A DNA stretch of 64,000 nucleotides, taken from positions 992,001 to 1,056,000 of the forward strand of contig JAXLTL010000001.1 of assembly GCA_046330075.1 (NCBI GenBank). Direction: 5' to 3'. Below, one piece after another: positions 32,853 through 41,900 of this stretch. The stretch comes from JAJTFW01 sp046330075 (lineage in GTDB: Bacteria; Bacteroidota; Bacteroidia; AKYH767-A; OLB10). The notes under the pieces are model-generated. The model searched no databases, had not been told where the DNA came from, and saw nothing but the letters and a program-made list of their open reading frames with translations. Numbering within the stretch: the stretch's first letter is position 1; the number at the start of each line of letters is the position of its first letter. The position numbers and the translations under genes are program-made.

Positions 32853-33575
32853 ATGGTTATGGCCTACCAATTTAACGACGCAACGATTGTAAATATCATC
32901 GACGAAACGGAAAAGGTAAAACGATACATCATCAAAGTTCCTGATGAAGTACCCTTTTCCTTCAAAGCCGGGCAATTTATCATGCTCGATCTTCCGATTG
33001 ATTCCAAGTATACTAACCGCAGTTACTCCATTGCTTCGCCGCCAACACCGGACAATACGTTTGAGTTATGTATTGTACTCAACGAAAAAGGGCTTGGCAC
33101 TCCATACATGTGGGAAAATTTCCAAATAGGAACCACCGTAAAGATCTCCAAAGTACTCGGGAAATTTCAGCTTCCGGAAACTATTGACCGTGATATTTGT
33201 TTCATTGGAACAGGCACCGGTATTGCACCGCTGCGTTCTCAAATCATGGACATACTCAACAAAGGTATTCCTCACAAAAACCTCTATCTGGTATTTGGAA
33301 ACCGCTGGGAAAAGGACATTCTTTACCGCAAGGAGATGGAGCAACTGATGGAACAACATCCTTCCTTCAAATTCTACCCGGTATTGTCACGTGACAACGA
33401 AGGCTGGACCGGTATCAAAGGATATGTGCACAGTGTGTATGAAGAAATTTTCAAGGACAGACGTCCTGCTTACTTTTATATCTGCGGCTGGGCCGACATG
33501 CTAAAAGAGGCTCGTCACCGTCTGGAAGTAATGGGTTATGACCGCAAAGCGATTCGTTTCGAATCGTACGATTGA
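32853..33575 (+). CDS. FAD-dependent ferredoxin/flavodoxin-NADP reductase-like protein
   Basis: 240 residues. An N-terminal flavin-binding barrel with NRSYSIASPP, then a nucleotide-binding domain with FIGTGTGIAPLRSQIMD, YLVFGNRWEKDILYRKEME and a YICGWADMLKEARHRL end. The short two-domain layout fits Fpr-type reductases that pass electrons between NAD(P)H and ferredoxin or flavodoxin. The start is the ATG at 32853; a second ATG two codons later is possible. The 159-base gap before it holds no gene I can see. The K+ channel follows after 19 bases. Confidence 0.83.
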   Translation: MVMAYQFNDATIVNIIDETEKVKRYIIKVPDEVPFSFKAGQFIMLDLPIDSKYTNRSYSIASPPTPDNTFELCIVLNEKGLGTPYMWENFQIGTTVKISKVLGKFQLPETIDRDICFIGTGTGIAPLRSQIMDILNKGIPHKNLYLVFGNRWEKDILYRKEMEQLMEQHPSFKFYPVLSRDNEGWTGIKGYVHSVYEEIFKDRRPAYFYICGWADMLKEARHRLEVMGYDRKAIRFESYD

Positions 33576-33594
33576 TTAAAATTCAGATCCGCAC

Positions 33595-34578
33595 ATGGGT
33601 GTCAAGAACTCCCGTCTGGTTAAAATCCTGAAGCGAAACGAAGCACCGGAATTTGGGTTTGGCACAAACTCAAATGAATCAGGGCAGCGTATCCTCAATA
33701 AAGACGGAACAGCGAACATCGCACGATTAGGCGAACCACATTTCAATGTAGTCAATGTATATCACACGTTGATCACGATGAACTGGTGGAAGTTCAATCT
33801 CGTAATTCTGCTTTACTATTTTGTTTTAAATCTGATTTTCAGTCTGGCTTATTTCTACCTCACTCCCGATCAGTTAACCGGGATGGTATATCAGACACCC
33901 GGCGAACACTTTCAGGAGATTTTCTTCTTCAGCGCGCAATCCCTCACCACCGTAGGCTATGGCAGGGTGAACCCAACCGGTACACTTGCCAGTAGTCTGG
34001 CCAGTCTGGAAGCACTTGTAGGGTTAATGGGGTTTGCACTGGCCACAGGACTCTTGTATGGGCGTTTCAGCAGGGCGACGGCAAAAATCCTCTACAGTGA
34101 AAACATCCTGATTACGCCATATACGCATCCGGTAAAATCCATCGATGCACCAACAGCACTTTTATTCCGTGTGGCCAATGCACGGCGCAACCAGCTGATA
34201 GAAGTTGAAGCACAAGTACTCTTCGCTTACAATGAAGATGTCAACGGAAAAATCTCCCGTAAATTCCAGCAACTTACGCTCGAGATCAGCAAAATCAGTC
34301 TGCTCGCCATGTCGTGGACCATCACCCACCCTATCAATCCCGAAAGTCCTATCTATGGCCTCAGTCCCTCTGACCTCGAACAACTCGACGCGGAATTTTT
34401 TGTCAGTCTGAAAGCCATTGACGACACCTACGTACAACAGGTCTACGACCGCACATCCTATAAATGGGATGAACTCATCTGGAACGCAAAATTTGAACCG
34501 GTCATTACCCGAACAGAAGACGGGAGAACGGCCATTGACCTGCGAAAACTATCAGGATATCAATTACTGGGAGCATGA
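33595..34578 (+). CDS. Inward-rectifier potassium channel (KirBac type)
   Basis: 327 residues. An amphipathic slide helix, TM1 (FNLVILLYYFVLNLIFSLAYF), pore helix with selectivity filter QSLTTVGYGRVNPTG, TM2 (LVGLMGFALATGLLYGRFSR) and a C-terminal immunoglobulin-like cytoplasmic domain (LFRVANARRNQLIEVEAQVLF, then HPINPESPIYGLS). The length and order match KirBac homotetrameric channels in the inner membrane. The stop overlaps the next ATG (ATGA), linking it to the TPR protein. Confidence 0.93.
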   Translation: MGVKNSRLVKILKRNEAPEFGFGTNSNESGQRILNKDGTANIARLGEPHFNVVNVYHTLITMNWWKFNLVILLYYFVLNLIFSLAYFYLTPDQLTGMVYQTPGEHFQEIFFFSAQSLTTVGYGRVNPTGTLASSLASLEALVGLMGFALATGLLYGRFSRATAKILYSENILITPYTHPVKSIDAPTALLFRVANARRNQLIEVEAQVLFAYNEDVNGKISRKFQQLTLEISKISLLAMSWTITHPINPESPIYGLSPSDLEQLDAEFFVSLKAIDDTYVQQVYDRTSYKWDELIWNAKFEPVITRTEDGRTAIDLRKLSGYQLLGA

Positions 34579-35360
34579 ACAGAACCATTGGAAATAAACT
34601 CATCATTTTCCTCTTCTTCTCCTGCATAACGACTGCAAAAAGTCAGGAAAACAAAGAAGAACAGATGTTCAGGTATGCGACAAAGCTGCAACAGGAAGAA
34701 AAACACAGTGATGCATTAACCATCTACAAAAACCTGTTAAAAAGCGACTCATCCAACATAGAATATCTCTGGAGGGCATCCTTCATTTACTCAAAACTCG
34801 GTTATGACCAACCCACCGAAAAACAGCAACAGCAATGGTATGCAACGGCGCTGTATCTCGGGAAGAAAGCCATCACCCAGCACCCGCAAAACGCACATGC
34901 ACATTACGTATATGCGATGGCGTTAGGCAGGATGAGTGAGAATGCCAGCAGCAAGGTAAAAATCGACAATGCCCGGCAGATAAAAACGGAAGCAGAAACC
35001 GCTATTAAACTTGACCCGAAGCTGGCCGGCCCCTATCATATCATGGGCAGATGGCACCGGGTGGTCGCCGGATTCTCAGGATTTGAACGCACGATGATCA
35101 AAGCCATTTTCGGAGGAATTCCAGGAGGCACTTACGAAGACGCCATCAAATATTTTGAGAAAGCCATCCTGCTGGAACCCGGCAACGGCATCCATTATTT
35201 CGAACTGGCCAACACCTATCTGGAACGCAAAGGCACCAACGACAAAGTTCAGGCGAAGAACTGGTTGCAGAAGGCCATACTTATTCCGGTCAAGTCTGAT
35301 GACGATGCCGCCAATAAAAAGAAATGCGAAGCACTGCTGAAAAAAATCACTGCCGGTTAA
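34575..35360 (+). CDS. Exported tetratricopeptide-repeat protein
   Basis: 261 residues with a signal peptide (MNRTIGNKLIIFLFFSCITTAKSQ), so periplasmic; a cysteine inside the peptide is not in a convincing lipobox. TPR-like helices follow: MFRYATKLQQEEKHSDALTIYKNLL, a middle ALGRMSENASSKVKIDNARQI and YEDAIKYFEKAILLEPGNGIHYFELANTYL. It resembles the RMD/FRMPD-type TPR proteins, a scaffold with no known enzyme activity. It is coupled to the K+ channel by ATGA and overlaps the convergent flippase gene by four bases. Confidence 0.78.
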   Translation: MNRTIGNKLIIFLFFSCITTAKSQENKEEQMFRYATKLQQEEKHSDALTIYKNLLKSDSSNIEYLWRASFIYSKLGYDQPTEKQQQQWYATALYLGKKAITQHPQNAHAHYVYAMALGRMSENASSKVKIDNARQIKTEAETAIKLDPKLAGPYHIMGRWHRVVAGFSGFERTMIKAIFGGIPGGTYEDAIKYFEKAILLEPGNGIHYFELANTYLERKGTNDKVQAKNWLQKAILIPVKSDDDAANKKKCEALLKKITAG

Positions 35361-36829
35361 GCTTTGTTTTTCAGAAAAGGAATCCAGTCGAACGCTTCGG
35401 GGGCGATGTTGGTGAAATAAACGACGGCCAGATACACGACTGAAATCAAAGAGGATTTATACAGAATATTCACCAATGGCACTCCGGTGGAAGGCAGGAA
35501 CCAGCCGATGGCAAACAGAGAGATAACGAGGGCAAGTACGATCAGATTCCCTCTTTCAAACGGCTGCAGGCGGAAGTGTTTATGAACGAACCAGAACAGC
35601 AATCCATTGTAAAAAAACGAGGCAAGGCAGGTCGCCAGCGCTGCTCCGTTCATCCCGAACAATGGAATAAACAAAACCTGCAGAAACAATACCAGCACTG
35701 CAAGCAGAATCAGAAACACCGCGCCGTACCTGTATTTTTCAGAAGTAAACAATACAGCCGCATTCAATCCCGTTGCCATATTGAACAAGCTGCCTGTACT
35801 CAGAATCATTACAACATAGGCACCGCTCTCATAACCTGCCGGAAGAAACGTAAAAAGGTCGTGAATATTCAGATTCACATTCACGAATAAAAATCCACCA
35901 ATCATAAACATATACAGGCTCGACTTCCTGTAAATAGAGTCAATCTCCTCCAGATTCCGCTCCTGCCAGGCAAAAGCAATTTTCGACGAAGCGATACGGT
36001 CAAATGCATTTAGCGGAGCCTCAATGATAGTAGGAATAAATGCAGCGATGGTATAGATACCCACAAAGCTCAACGGCATATACTGACCAATCATGATAGA
36101 GTCGAAATATTTTAGTCCAATAGAGGCCACCCCTGCGAACCACAGCAGCAGGCCATAACGGATCAGCTGCAACACCTTTTGTTCTTTAAAGAAAGGCCGG
36201 TCGATCCGGAATCCGGGTTTATCGAAAGAAAAAATATAAATGATCAATCCGGCAAGCTGCAGAAAATAGATACCCGTAAAACAAAGGATAAACTGATCGA
36301 GTGTGAGCCATTTCAGATAATACACGCTAACGACTAGAATGGTCAGAACGCGTACGCCGACATCATTCAGATACGTTGGAATTGTACTTTTAAAGTTAGA
36401 GGAGCAATAAATAGACACCACCGAAATAAAAGAAACTGCAAAGGTGAGCGGGAAAACGTAGTTATAGAATTCGTTAAACAGCGGAGACTCGGCTGCATAC
36501 CTGCTCATGATAGCCTCCCTGAACACCAGCAATAAGACAGAGGCCAGAACAAAGCCCAACAGCGGGAACAGCAACATAAAGCCAAAGTAACCGTGGTGAC
36601 GTTTTTCAATATCCTTAAACAGTGGGAAAAACCGCGTTGTAGCGTTACCGATACCCATGGGGACAAACATGGCCACCAGCAGAGAGAAGGAATAAAGCAC
36701 CCGGGTGAGGCCCAGTTCCTCCTTCGTAAGAAACTGAGGCTGAACAACTAACAGGTTCACAAATCCAATAGCAAAACCAATATAGGTTGCAATGGTATTT
36801 TTAATTCCCTGTCTTTTGATGACGCCCAT
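35357..36829 (-). CDS. Polysaccharide flippase (Wzx/MOP family)
   Basis: 490 residues with about 14 hydrophobic segments and the MOP-superfamily start IKNTIATYIGFAIGFVNLLVVQPQFLTKEELGLTRVLYS. GNATTRFFPLF and GIYTIAAFIPTIIEAPLNAFDRI are typical of oligosaccharide flippases. It should move lipid-linked repeat units across the inner membrane. It could equally serve the exopolysaccharide locus at 18.6-28 kb, which contains no flippase of its own. Confidence 0.88.
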   Translation of the reverse strand: MGVIKRQGIKNTIATYIGFAIGFVNLLVVQPQFLTKEELGLTRVLYSFSLLVAMFVPMGIGNATTRFFPLFKDIEKRHHGYFGFMLLFPLLGFVLASVLLLVFREAIMSRYAAESPLFNEFYNYVFPLTFAVSFISVVSIYCSSNFKSTIPTYLNDVGVRVLTILVVSVYYLKWLTLDQFILCFTGIYFLQLAGLIIYIFSFDKPGFRIDRPFFKEQKVLQLIRYGLLLWFAGVASIGLKYFDSIMIGQYMPLSFVGIYTIAAFIPTIIEAPLNAFDRIASSKIAFAWQERNLEEIDSIYRKSSLYMFMIGGFLFVNVNLNIHDLFTFLPAGYESGAYVVMILSTGSLFNMATGLNAAVLFTSEKYRYGAVFLILLAVLVLFLQVLFIPLFGMNGAALATCLASFFYNGLLFWFVHKHFRLQPFERGNLIVLALVISLFAIGWFLPSTGVPLVNILYKSSLISVVYLAVVYFTNIAPEAFDWIPFLKNKA

Positions 36830-37153
36830 GGTCTGCTAAAATAATGCTAAATAAACACTCTTCTGTACCAAACATTCATTTCTCTTCTTTGATTTCATCT
36901 ATCAAATCAGAAATACACATTCTCATCAATTATCCACTATATCGATCAAAATAAATACTAAAGCTACCCAAAAGAAACATCGGGAGATTGCTAATCTGCA
37001 TCAGCACGTGCAGATTTAAAGTTGTGAAGATCAAAAAACTGACTGTGTACTTAAAACAGGATAATGCTGCGTCCAGAAAACCAAAACTGGATTTGATATT
37101 TGCCAGGAAAAAAATCGATTCCTATAAATTACATTATATAACCAAATAGCATT
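36830..37153. other. AT-rich intergenic region between flippase and amidotransferase genes
   Basis: 324 bases with no credible gene. It contains an 8-base inverted repeat (AATCTGCA 36993-37000 and TGCAGATT 37009-37016) with an 8-base spacer, and several T-rich tracts. No full TAnnTTTG element was found, so the flippase promoter is not identified. It marks the start of visibly AT-richer DNA that runs to about 44.8 kb. Confidence 0.6.
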
Positions 37154-39043
37154 TTACCGAATCCATTTGCGATACCATTGCAGAAACACAAATACAAACC
37201 ACAACCTTTCAAAGTCATACACTCGACCATTGAGATAATCTCTTTTGAGCGACAATACAACTTTGCTATTTAGGTAAGGTTGATCCTTAAGTACGCTTTC
37301 TGACATTACTTCCTCAAACAATTCAAGCAATTCATTCTTTAGCCAGGATTTGACAGGGACTCCAAATCCCATTTTGGGCCGTTCCATTAAATCACGCGGA
37401 ACATATTGATGCACGATATCCTTCAGAATCCTCTTTTGAACACCTTGATAAACCTTAAATTCATCTGGAAGACCTGCGGCCCACTCCACCAACCGATGAT
37501 CTAAAAACGGCTCTCGACCTTCCAGGCTAACAGACATAGTTGCCCTGTCCACCTTCTGTAAAATATCATCTACTAAATACGTTTTATACTCCAATGCTAA
37601 AACTGTATTTAGAATAGACAAACTACCCTTCAATTCACTACCATGATAAAAAGGACTATCCAGCGGAGACACCTTTCGTTGCATCAGTCTGTTGATTTCA
37701 TCTCTGGTGAATGTTTGATTAATTACATCAAAGGCAGCGACCCGATCTCCCGAACTAAGAAACCTTGCTAATTTAGCAAACCGATCCGAACTGGAAATTG
37801 AATTTAATCCGGTTAACCACGAAGAAACACCAGTAGTGACTGCTTTCATCGGGCCGGGAACTTTATCCACCTTACTTAAGTAATTCACTGATTTTGCATG
37901 ACGAGGATACCCTGCAAATAATTCATCACCCGCATCTGCCGATAGAGCAACAGTCACGTGTTTTCTGGCAAGTCTGCTTACCAGAATAGTTGGAATTGCG
38001 GAAGAGTCTCCAAACGGCTCATCATAAATTGAAGGAAGGTCTGGTATGATATCTAATGCATCATTGATCGTACACTCAAGTGTTTGGTGATGGGTTCCCA
38101 AATGACTCGCAACTTTCTTAGCAAAAGCACTCTCATCATATTCGGGCTCCCGAAATCCGATTGTAAATGTATTTAATCTGGAAACAGAATTGTTTAATAG
38201 TGCAGCTACTGCAGTACTATCATATCCCCCGCTTAAGAAAACGCCAACAGGTACATCTGCAACCATTCTGTAATTAAAAGCCGAAGCCATCAATCGCTCC
38301 GTTTCCTTTAGTGCTTCCTCATAACTAATGTTAATTGTAGCCTTGTTATACACCTGAAACACATCCCAATATTTCTCTGTTAAACAAGACCGTTTCATCA
38401 GATCAACTTGAACAAAAGAACCGGGCTCTACTTTATAAGTCGATTCGAAGATGGAGTGCGGTGCAGGTATATTACCGTAATAAAAAAAAGTATGCAAAGC
38501 TTTTTCATCTATCTTGGCACTAAATGAAGGATGTTTATGAAATGACTTCAGCTCAGAACCAAATATTATTCCATCGGGATGTACTGAGTAAAATAGTGGT
38601 TTAATACCGGCTCTATCACGAAGGAGGACCACCTTTCCATTTTTCATATCAGCCAGCACAATTGCAAACATTCCAATAAATGAATCGAATGCTTTAAAGC
38701 CGTTCTTCAGATAAGATGCAATTACAACCTCGGTATCGGAACCTGAAACAAAAGAATAACCAGAACTTTTTAATTCTTCTCTTATCTCACGGTAATTGTA
38801 AATTTCACCGTTTAACATTACACACACCGAACGATCCTTGGAATACATCGGCTGATGGCCTGCGGCTGAAAGATCGATTATCGACAACCTTCTGAATGCC
38901 AAACCTATAGAACTGCCATTAAAATGTAATAGTTCATGTCCTGAATCATCAGGTCCTCTGTGAATGATTGTATCAGACATGGATTTCAGAAGCCCAAGGT
39001 CTCCTGATCCGGAATAGCTGATAAAACCCGCAAATCCACACAT
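37154..39043 (-). CDS. Asparagine synthase-like glutamine amidotransferase (paralogue 2)
   Basis: 629 residues. MCGFAGFISY provides Cys2; HRGPDDSGHELL, GEIYNYREIRE, SDTEVVIASY and DRAGIKPLFYS mark the glutaminase, and VGVFLSGGYDSTAVAALL with ALSADAGDELFAGYPRHA the ATP-pyrophosphatase domain. It is distinct from both other AsnB copies in the window and more AT-rich. Probably amidates a sugar acid in the surface polysaccharide. The ATG at 39043 is required for Cys2; a -7 element ends 6 bases before it. Confidence 0.88.
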   Translation of the reverse strand: MCGFAGFISYSGSGDLGLLKSMSDTIIHRGPDDSGHELLHFNGSSIGLAFRRLSIIDLSAAGHQPMYSKDRSVCVMLNGEIYNYREIREELKSSGYSFVSGSDTEVVIASYLKNGFKAFDSFIGMFAIVLADMKNGKVVLLRDRAGIKPLFYSVHPDGIIFGSELKSFHKHPSFSAKIDEKALHTFFYYGNIPAPHSIFESTYKVEPGSFVQVDLMKRSCLTEKYWDVFQVYNKATINISYEEALKETERLMASAFNYRMVADVPVGVFLSGGYDSTAVAALLNNSVSRLNTFTIGFREPEYDESAFAKKVASHLGTHHQTLECTINDALDIIPDLPSIYDEPFGDSSAIPTILVSRLARKHVTVALSADAGDELFAGYPRHAKSVNYLSKVDKVPGPMKAVTTGVSSWLTGLNSISSSDRFAKLARFLSSGDRVAAFDVINQTFTRDEINRLMQRKVSPLDSPFYHGSELKGSLSILNTVLALEYKTYLVDDILQKVDRATMSVSLEGREPFLDHRLVEWAAGLPDEFKVYQGVQKRILKDIVHQYVPRDLMERPKMGFGVPVKSWLKNELLELFEEVMSESVLKDQPYLNSKVVLSLKRDYLNGRVYDFERLWFVFVFLQWYRKWIR

Positions 39044-39049
39044 ATTCGA

Positions 39050-39057
39050 CAAAACTA
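39050..39057 (-). promoter_or_regulatory. -7 element of amidotransferase paralogue 2
   Basis: Minus-strand TAGTTTTG, then TCGAAT and the ATG at 39043. No good -33 TTG is visible. Confidence 0.45.
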
Positions 39058-39102
39058 AAGAAAAGCCTGAATCCTAATATTTAATAATTTCATGGCCTTA
39101 TT

Positions 39103-40050
39103 ATGAATGGCTTAATCCCTTACTGCAGTCCCAAAACAGGTACCCCTTTGAAACAAAACGGGAACAAACTCACCAATGAATCTGGCGACAACTTCCCTAT
39201 TATCAATGAGATACCACGATTTGTTCCCGAAGATAATTATGCATCCGCCTTTGGTCTTCAATGGAAAACTTACGCAAAAACACAACTTGACAGTTTCAGC
39301 AAAACCAATATAACCCGTAGCCGACTGGAGAGATGCCTCGGTTTTCCAATCTCTGAACTAAAGGGGAAAACGTTACTGGAAGTAGGCGCTGGAGCAGGTC
39401 GTTTCACTGAATTGTTAGTAGAGGGAGGGGCCTGGGTTCATTCTGTTGACCTTAGTGTTGCCGTTGAAGTTAACAAAGAAAACATCGGTCAGCAGCCTAA
39501 TTATCAAATCGCGCAGGCAAGCGTTTACGAACTACCTTATCAGGACAATCAATTTGATTTAGTCGTATGTCTTGGAGTCATTCAACACACTCCTGATCCG
39601 GAAAAAACGATTCGTTGTTTATGGTCAAAAGTTAAACCTGGCGGACAATTAATAATAGATCACTACAAATGGAGGATAGGATATTACAGTACTCTTACTC
39701 CGGTTTTCAGGGCGATTTTAAAAGAAATGAAGCCAGAGAGGTCTAAAAAAATAGTTGACAACCTCGTAAACTTCTTTTTCCCGCTTCATTGGAAACTTCA
39801 AAACAATGCACCTCTCAATTGGCTTTTACACCGGGTATCACCGTTGATTGTTTATATGAAACTTTTTCCTGAACAAGGAAGAGATTTCCATTACGAATGG
39901 AGTAAACTCGACACCTATGATCAGTTAACAGATTATTATAAACACCTGAGAACCCCCAACCAAATCCGGAAAACAATGGAGTCACTTGGTGCAAAGAACA
40001 TCTGGATCAATGTCGGAGGAAATGGTGTCGAAGCCAGAGGCACGAAATAA
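39103..40050 (+). CDS. Class I SAM-dependent methyltransferase with Trm112-like N-terminus
   Basis: 315 residues. The first 45 (CSPKTGTPLKQNGNKLTNESGDNFPIINEIPRFV) resemble a Trm112-type domain with its cysteines degenerate. The methyltransferase core has GKTLLEVGAGAGRFTELLVEGG (SAM loop, about 88-108), VDLSVAVEV, YQDNQFDLVVCLGVIQHTPDPEKTIR and KPGGQLIIDH. Substrate unknown; context suggests a sugar or lipid-linked glycan. It is followed by another methyltransferase and a glycosyltransferase with gaps of 2-3 bases, clearly one operon. Confidence 0.85.
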   Translation: MNGLIPYCSPKTGTPLKQNGNKLTNESGDNFPIINEIPRFVPEDNYASAFGLQWKTYAKTQLDSFSKTNITRSRLERCLGFPISELKGKTLLEVGAGAGRFTELLVEGGAWVHSVDLSVAVEVNKENIGQQPNYQIAQASVYELPYQDNQFDLVVCLGVIQHTPDPEKTIRCLWSKVKPGGQLIIDHYKWRIGYYSTLTPVFRAILKEMKPERSKKIVDNLVNFFFPLHWKLQNNAPLNWLLHRVSPLIVYMKLFPEQGRDFHYEWSKLDTYDQLTDYYKHLRTPNQIRKTMESLGAKNIWINVGGNGVEARGTK

Positions 40051-40053
40051 CTC

Positions 40054-40866
40054 ATGACGCAAACTAACAACGATAAAGCAGGTGAAGAGTACTGGTCCAC
40101 ATTCTGGAAGAACTATACACTTCCCGATCAGGTTATTTTAAATCCAGCGACCAAACATAATTATGCTTTCAGAGAGATACATAAGTTTTACTCTTCGCAT
40201 CTTCCTGTTCACCAAAATACCAATCTCATAGAAATAGGATGCGGCAACTCTGTTTTCCTCTCCTACTTCAACACTTATTTCAATTATCAGGTTTCAGGTC
40301 TTGATTATTCTGAATACGGATGTCTTCAAACGAAGAAAATCCTTGAACGAGATCAGATCAGTGGGAATATCTATCAGGGGGATCTGTTCTCTCCCCCTGC
40401 CGATCTAACCAACAAATTCGACATTGTATGCTCCTTCGGAGTGGTGGAACATTTCGATAACACTTCTGATGTTATTCAGCATATTGCCGCTTTTGCAAAA
40501 CCGGGTGGAATAATTATTACAACGATACCCAACCTGACCGGAGTAACCGGATGGCTTCAAAAATGGATGAACAAACCTGTTTATGACATTCACAAAGTCA
40601 TGGGACTTTCAGACATTGAAGTATTTATCAAAAATGCCGGTCTCAGTATAATTGCATCAACCAGAATTATTCCGGTTTCATTTGGCGTGACCCTTGATGA
40701 ATACGAAAATAAAAGTGTCAAGTATAAATCCCTCAAAAAAATAATCCTTAAAGGATTTCAGGTCATCGAAAAAATACTTTGCTTCATCGATGACCGACTC
40801 TTTAAACTTCCCAGAACAGAAGCCTTCTGTGCCGGAATGATCGTGATTGCCCGAAAACCACAGTAG
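40054..40866 (+). CDS. Class I SAM-dependent methyltransferase
   Basis: 270 residues. SAM loop NTNLIEIGCGNSVFLSYFNTYF (about 55-75), VSGLDYSEYGC, FDIVCSFGVVEHFDN and FAKPGGIIITTIPNLTG define the fold. It resembles the UbiG/Coq3-like glycan methyltransferases of surface-polysaccharide loci; the acceptor cannot be told. Second gene of the methyltransferase-methyltransferase-glycosyltransferase operon. Confidence 0.85.
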   Translation: MTQTNNDKAGEEYWSTFWKNYTLPDQVILNPATKHNYAFREIHKFYSSHLPVHQNTNLIEIGCGNSVFLSYFNTYFNYQVSGLDYSEYGCLQTKKILERDQISGNIYQGDLFSPPADLTNKFDIVCSFGVVEHFDNTSDVIQHIAAFAKPGGIIITTIPNLTGVTGWLQKWMNKPVYDIHKVMGLSDIEVFIKNAGLSIIASTRIIPVSFGVTLDEYENKSVKYKSLKKIILKGFQVIEKILCFIDDRLFKLPRTEAFCAGMIVIARKPQ

Positions 40867-40868
40867 TC

Positions 40869-41900
40869 ATGAAAATTGTTCACACGTATCTGAACAAATC
40901 CTCTTTTGTAAATAAAGATTCTGAGCTTTTCAAAAAATCAGGAGTTGTTTCAGAGTTTGAATTCTCTGTCACAAAAAAGATCTATCTACCATTGATATTC
41001 ATCCGGCAATTCTTCTTTCTGCTTGCAGAAGGATGGAAGGCCAGTGTTTTCATAAATCAATTCTCAGGCTACCACTCTTTTCTTCCTTGTTTGTTTGCCC
41101 GACTTACCGGAAAAAAATCAATTATTATTTCGGGCGGCACCGACTGTGTTTCCTTTCCCGGAATCGGCTATGGAAATTTCTACCGGCCCATTTTGAGGAG
41201 TTTTACTAAATGGTCTTACCAACTCTGTTCACAGATTTGTCCTAAACATCAATCGCTGTGGTTCACAAACTACACCTATGATACGTCAGAACCTTCAACA
41301 CAAGGGATTAGTGCATGGATAAAGGGACTTCAGAAAGAAGTCCATATAATCCATAATGGCTATGATCCGTTAAAATGGCCATTGTTGGATTTACCGAGAA
41401 AGAAAAAAAGCTTCATCACCATTTCAGGTGCTTTTGAATACCCATTTCAGGTGCAACTGAAAGGTATTGATTTGATCCTGAAGGTAGCAGAACGATTACC
41501 AGAATGCTCTTTTACAATCGCAGGGGTTCCTGACTGGAAAAAACTGGATGTGCGTTCAGCTAATGTCACTGTTCTTCCTCCTGTAAAGCATGAAGAACTT
41601 TATAAATTGTTTAATGAGCATGAATACTATATGCAGTTATCGATGGCGGAAGGCTTTCCTAATGCGCTATGCGAAGCAATGCTTTGCGGATGCACACCTA
41701 TTGTCACCAATGTGTTTTCTATGCCGGAAATAACCGGCAAAACGGGATATATCCTGAAACACCGTTCGGCCGAGGATTTAACCACTTTACTCAGGGAAGT
41801 CCGGGTTGTGGAATCAAAAACTATCAGAATGACAATTGAGAACAATTACTCCATGAAAACAAGAGAAGAGAAATTAATCTCAGTATTGAAATCGTTATAA
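40869..41900 (+). CDS. Family 4 glycosyltransferase
   Basis: 343 residues. The N-domain is divergent (MKIVHTYLNKSSFVNKDSELF) but the donor half is clear: FITISGAFEYPFQVQLKGIDLILKVAERL, then EYYMQLSMAEGFPNALCEAMLCGCTPIVTNVFSMPEI, the GT4 E-x7-E-type sugar-nucleotide site. Converges on the large T9SS gene with a 6-base overlap of stop codons. Probably adds one sugar of the second surface polysaccharide. Confidence 0.83.
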   Translation: MKIVHTYLNKSSFVNKDSELFKKSGVVSEFEFSVTKKIYLPLIFIRQFFFLLAEGWKASVFINQFSGYHSFLPCLFARLTGKKSIIISGGTDCVSFPGIGYGNFYRPILRSFTKWSYQLCSQICPKHQSLWFTNYTYDTSEPSTQGISAWIKGLQKEVHIIHNGYDPLKWPLLDLPRKKKSFITISGAFEYPFQVQLKGIDLILKVAERLPECSFTIAGVPDWKKLDVRSANVTVLPPVKHEELYKLFNEHEYYMQLSMAEGFPNALCEAMLCGCTPIVTNVFSMPEITGKTGYILKHRSAEDLTTLLREVRVVESKTIRMTIENNYSMKTREEKLISVLKSL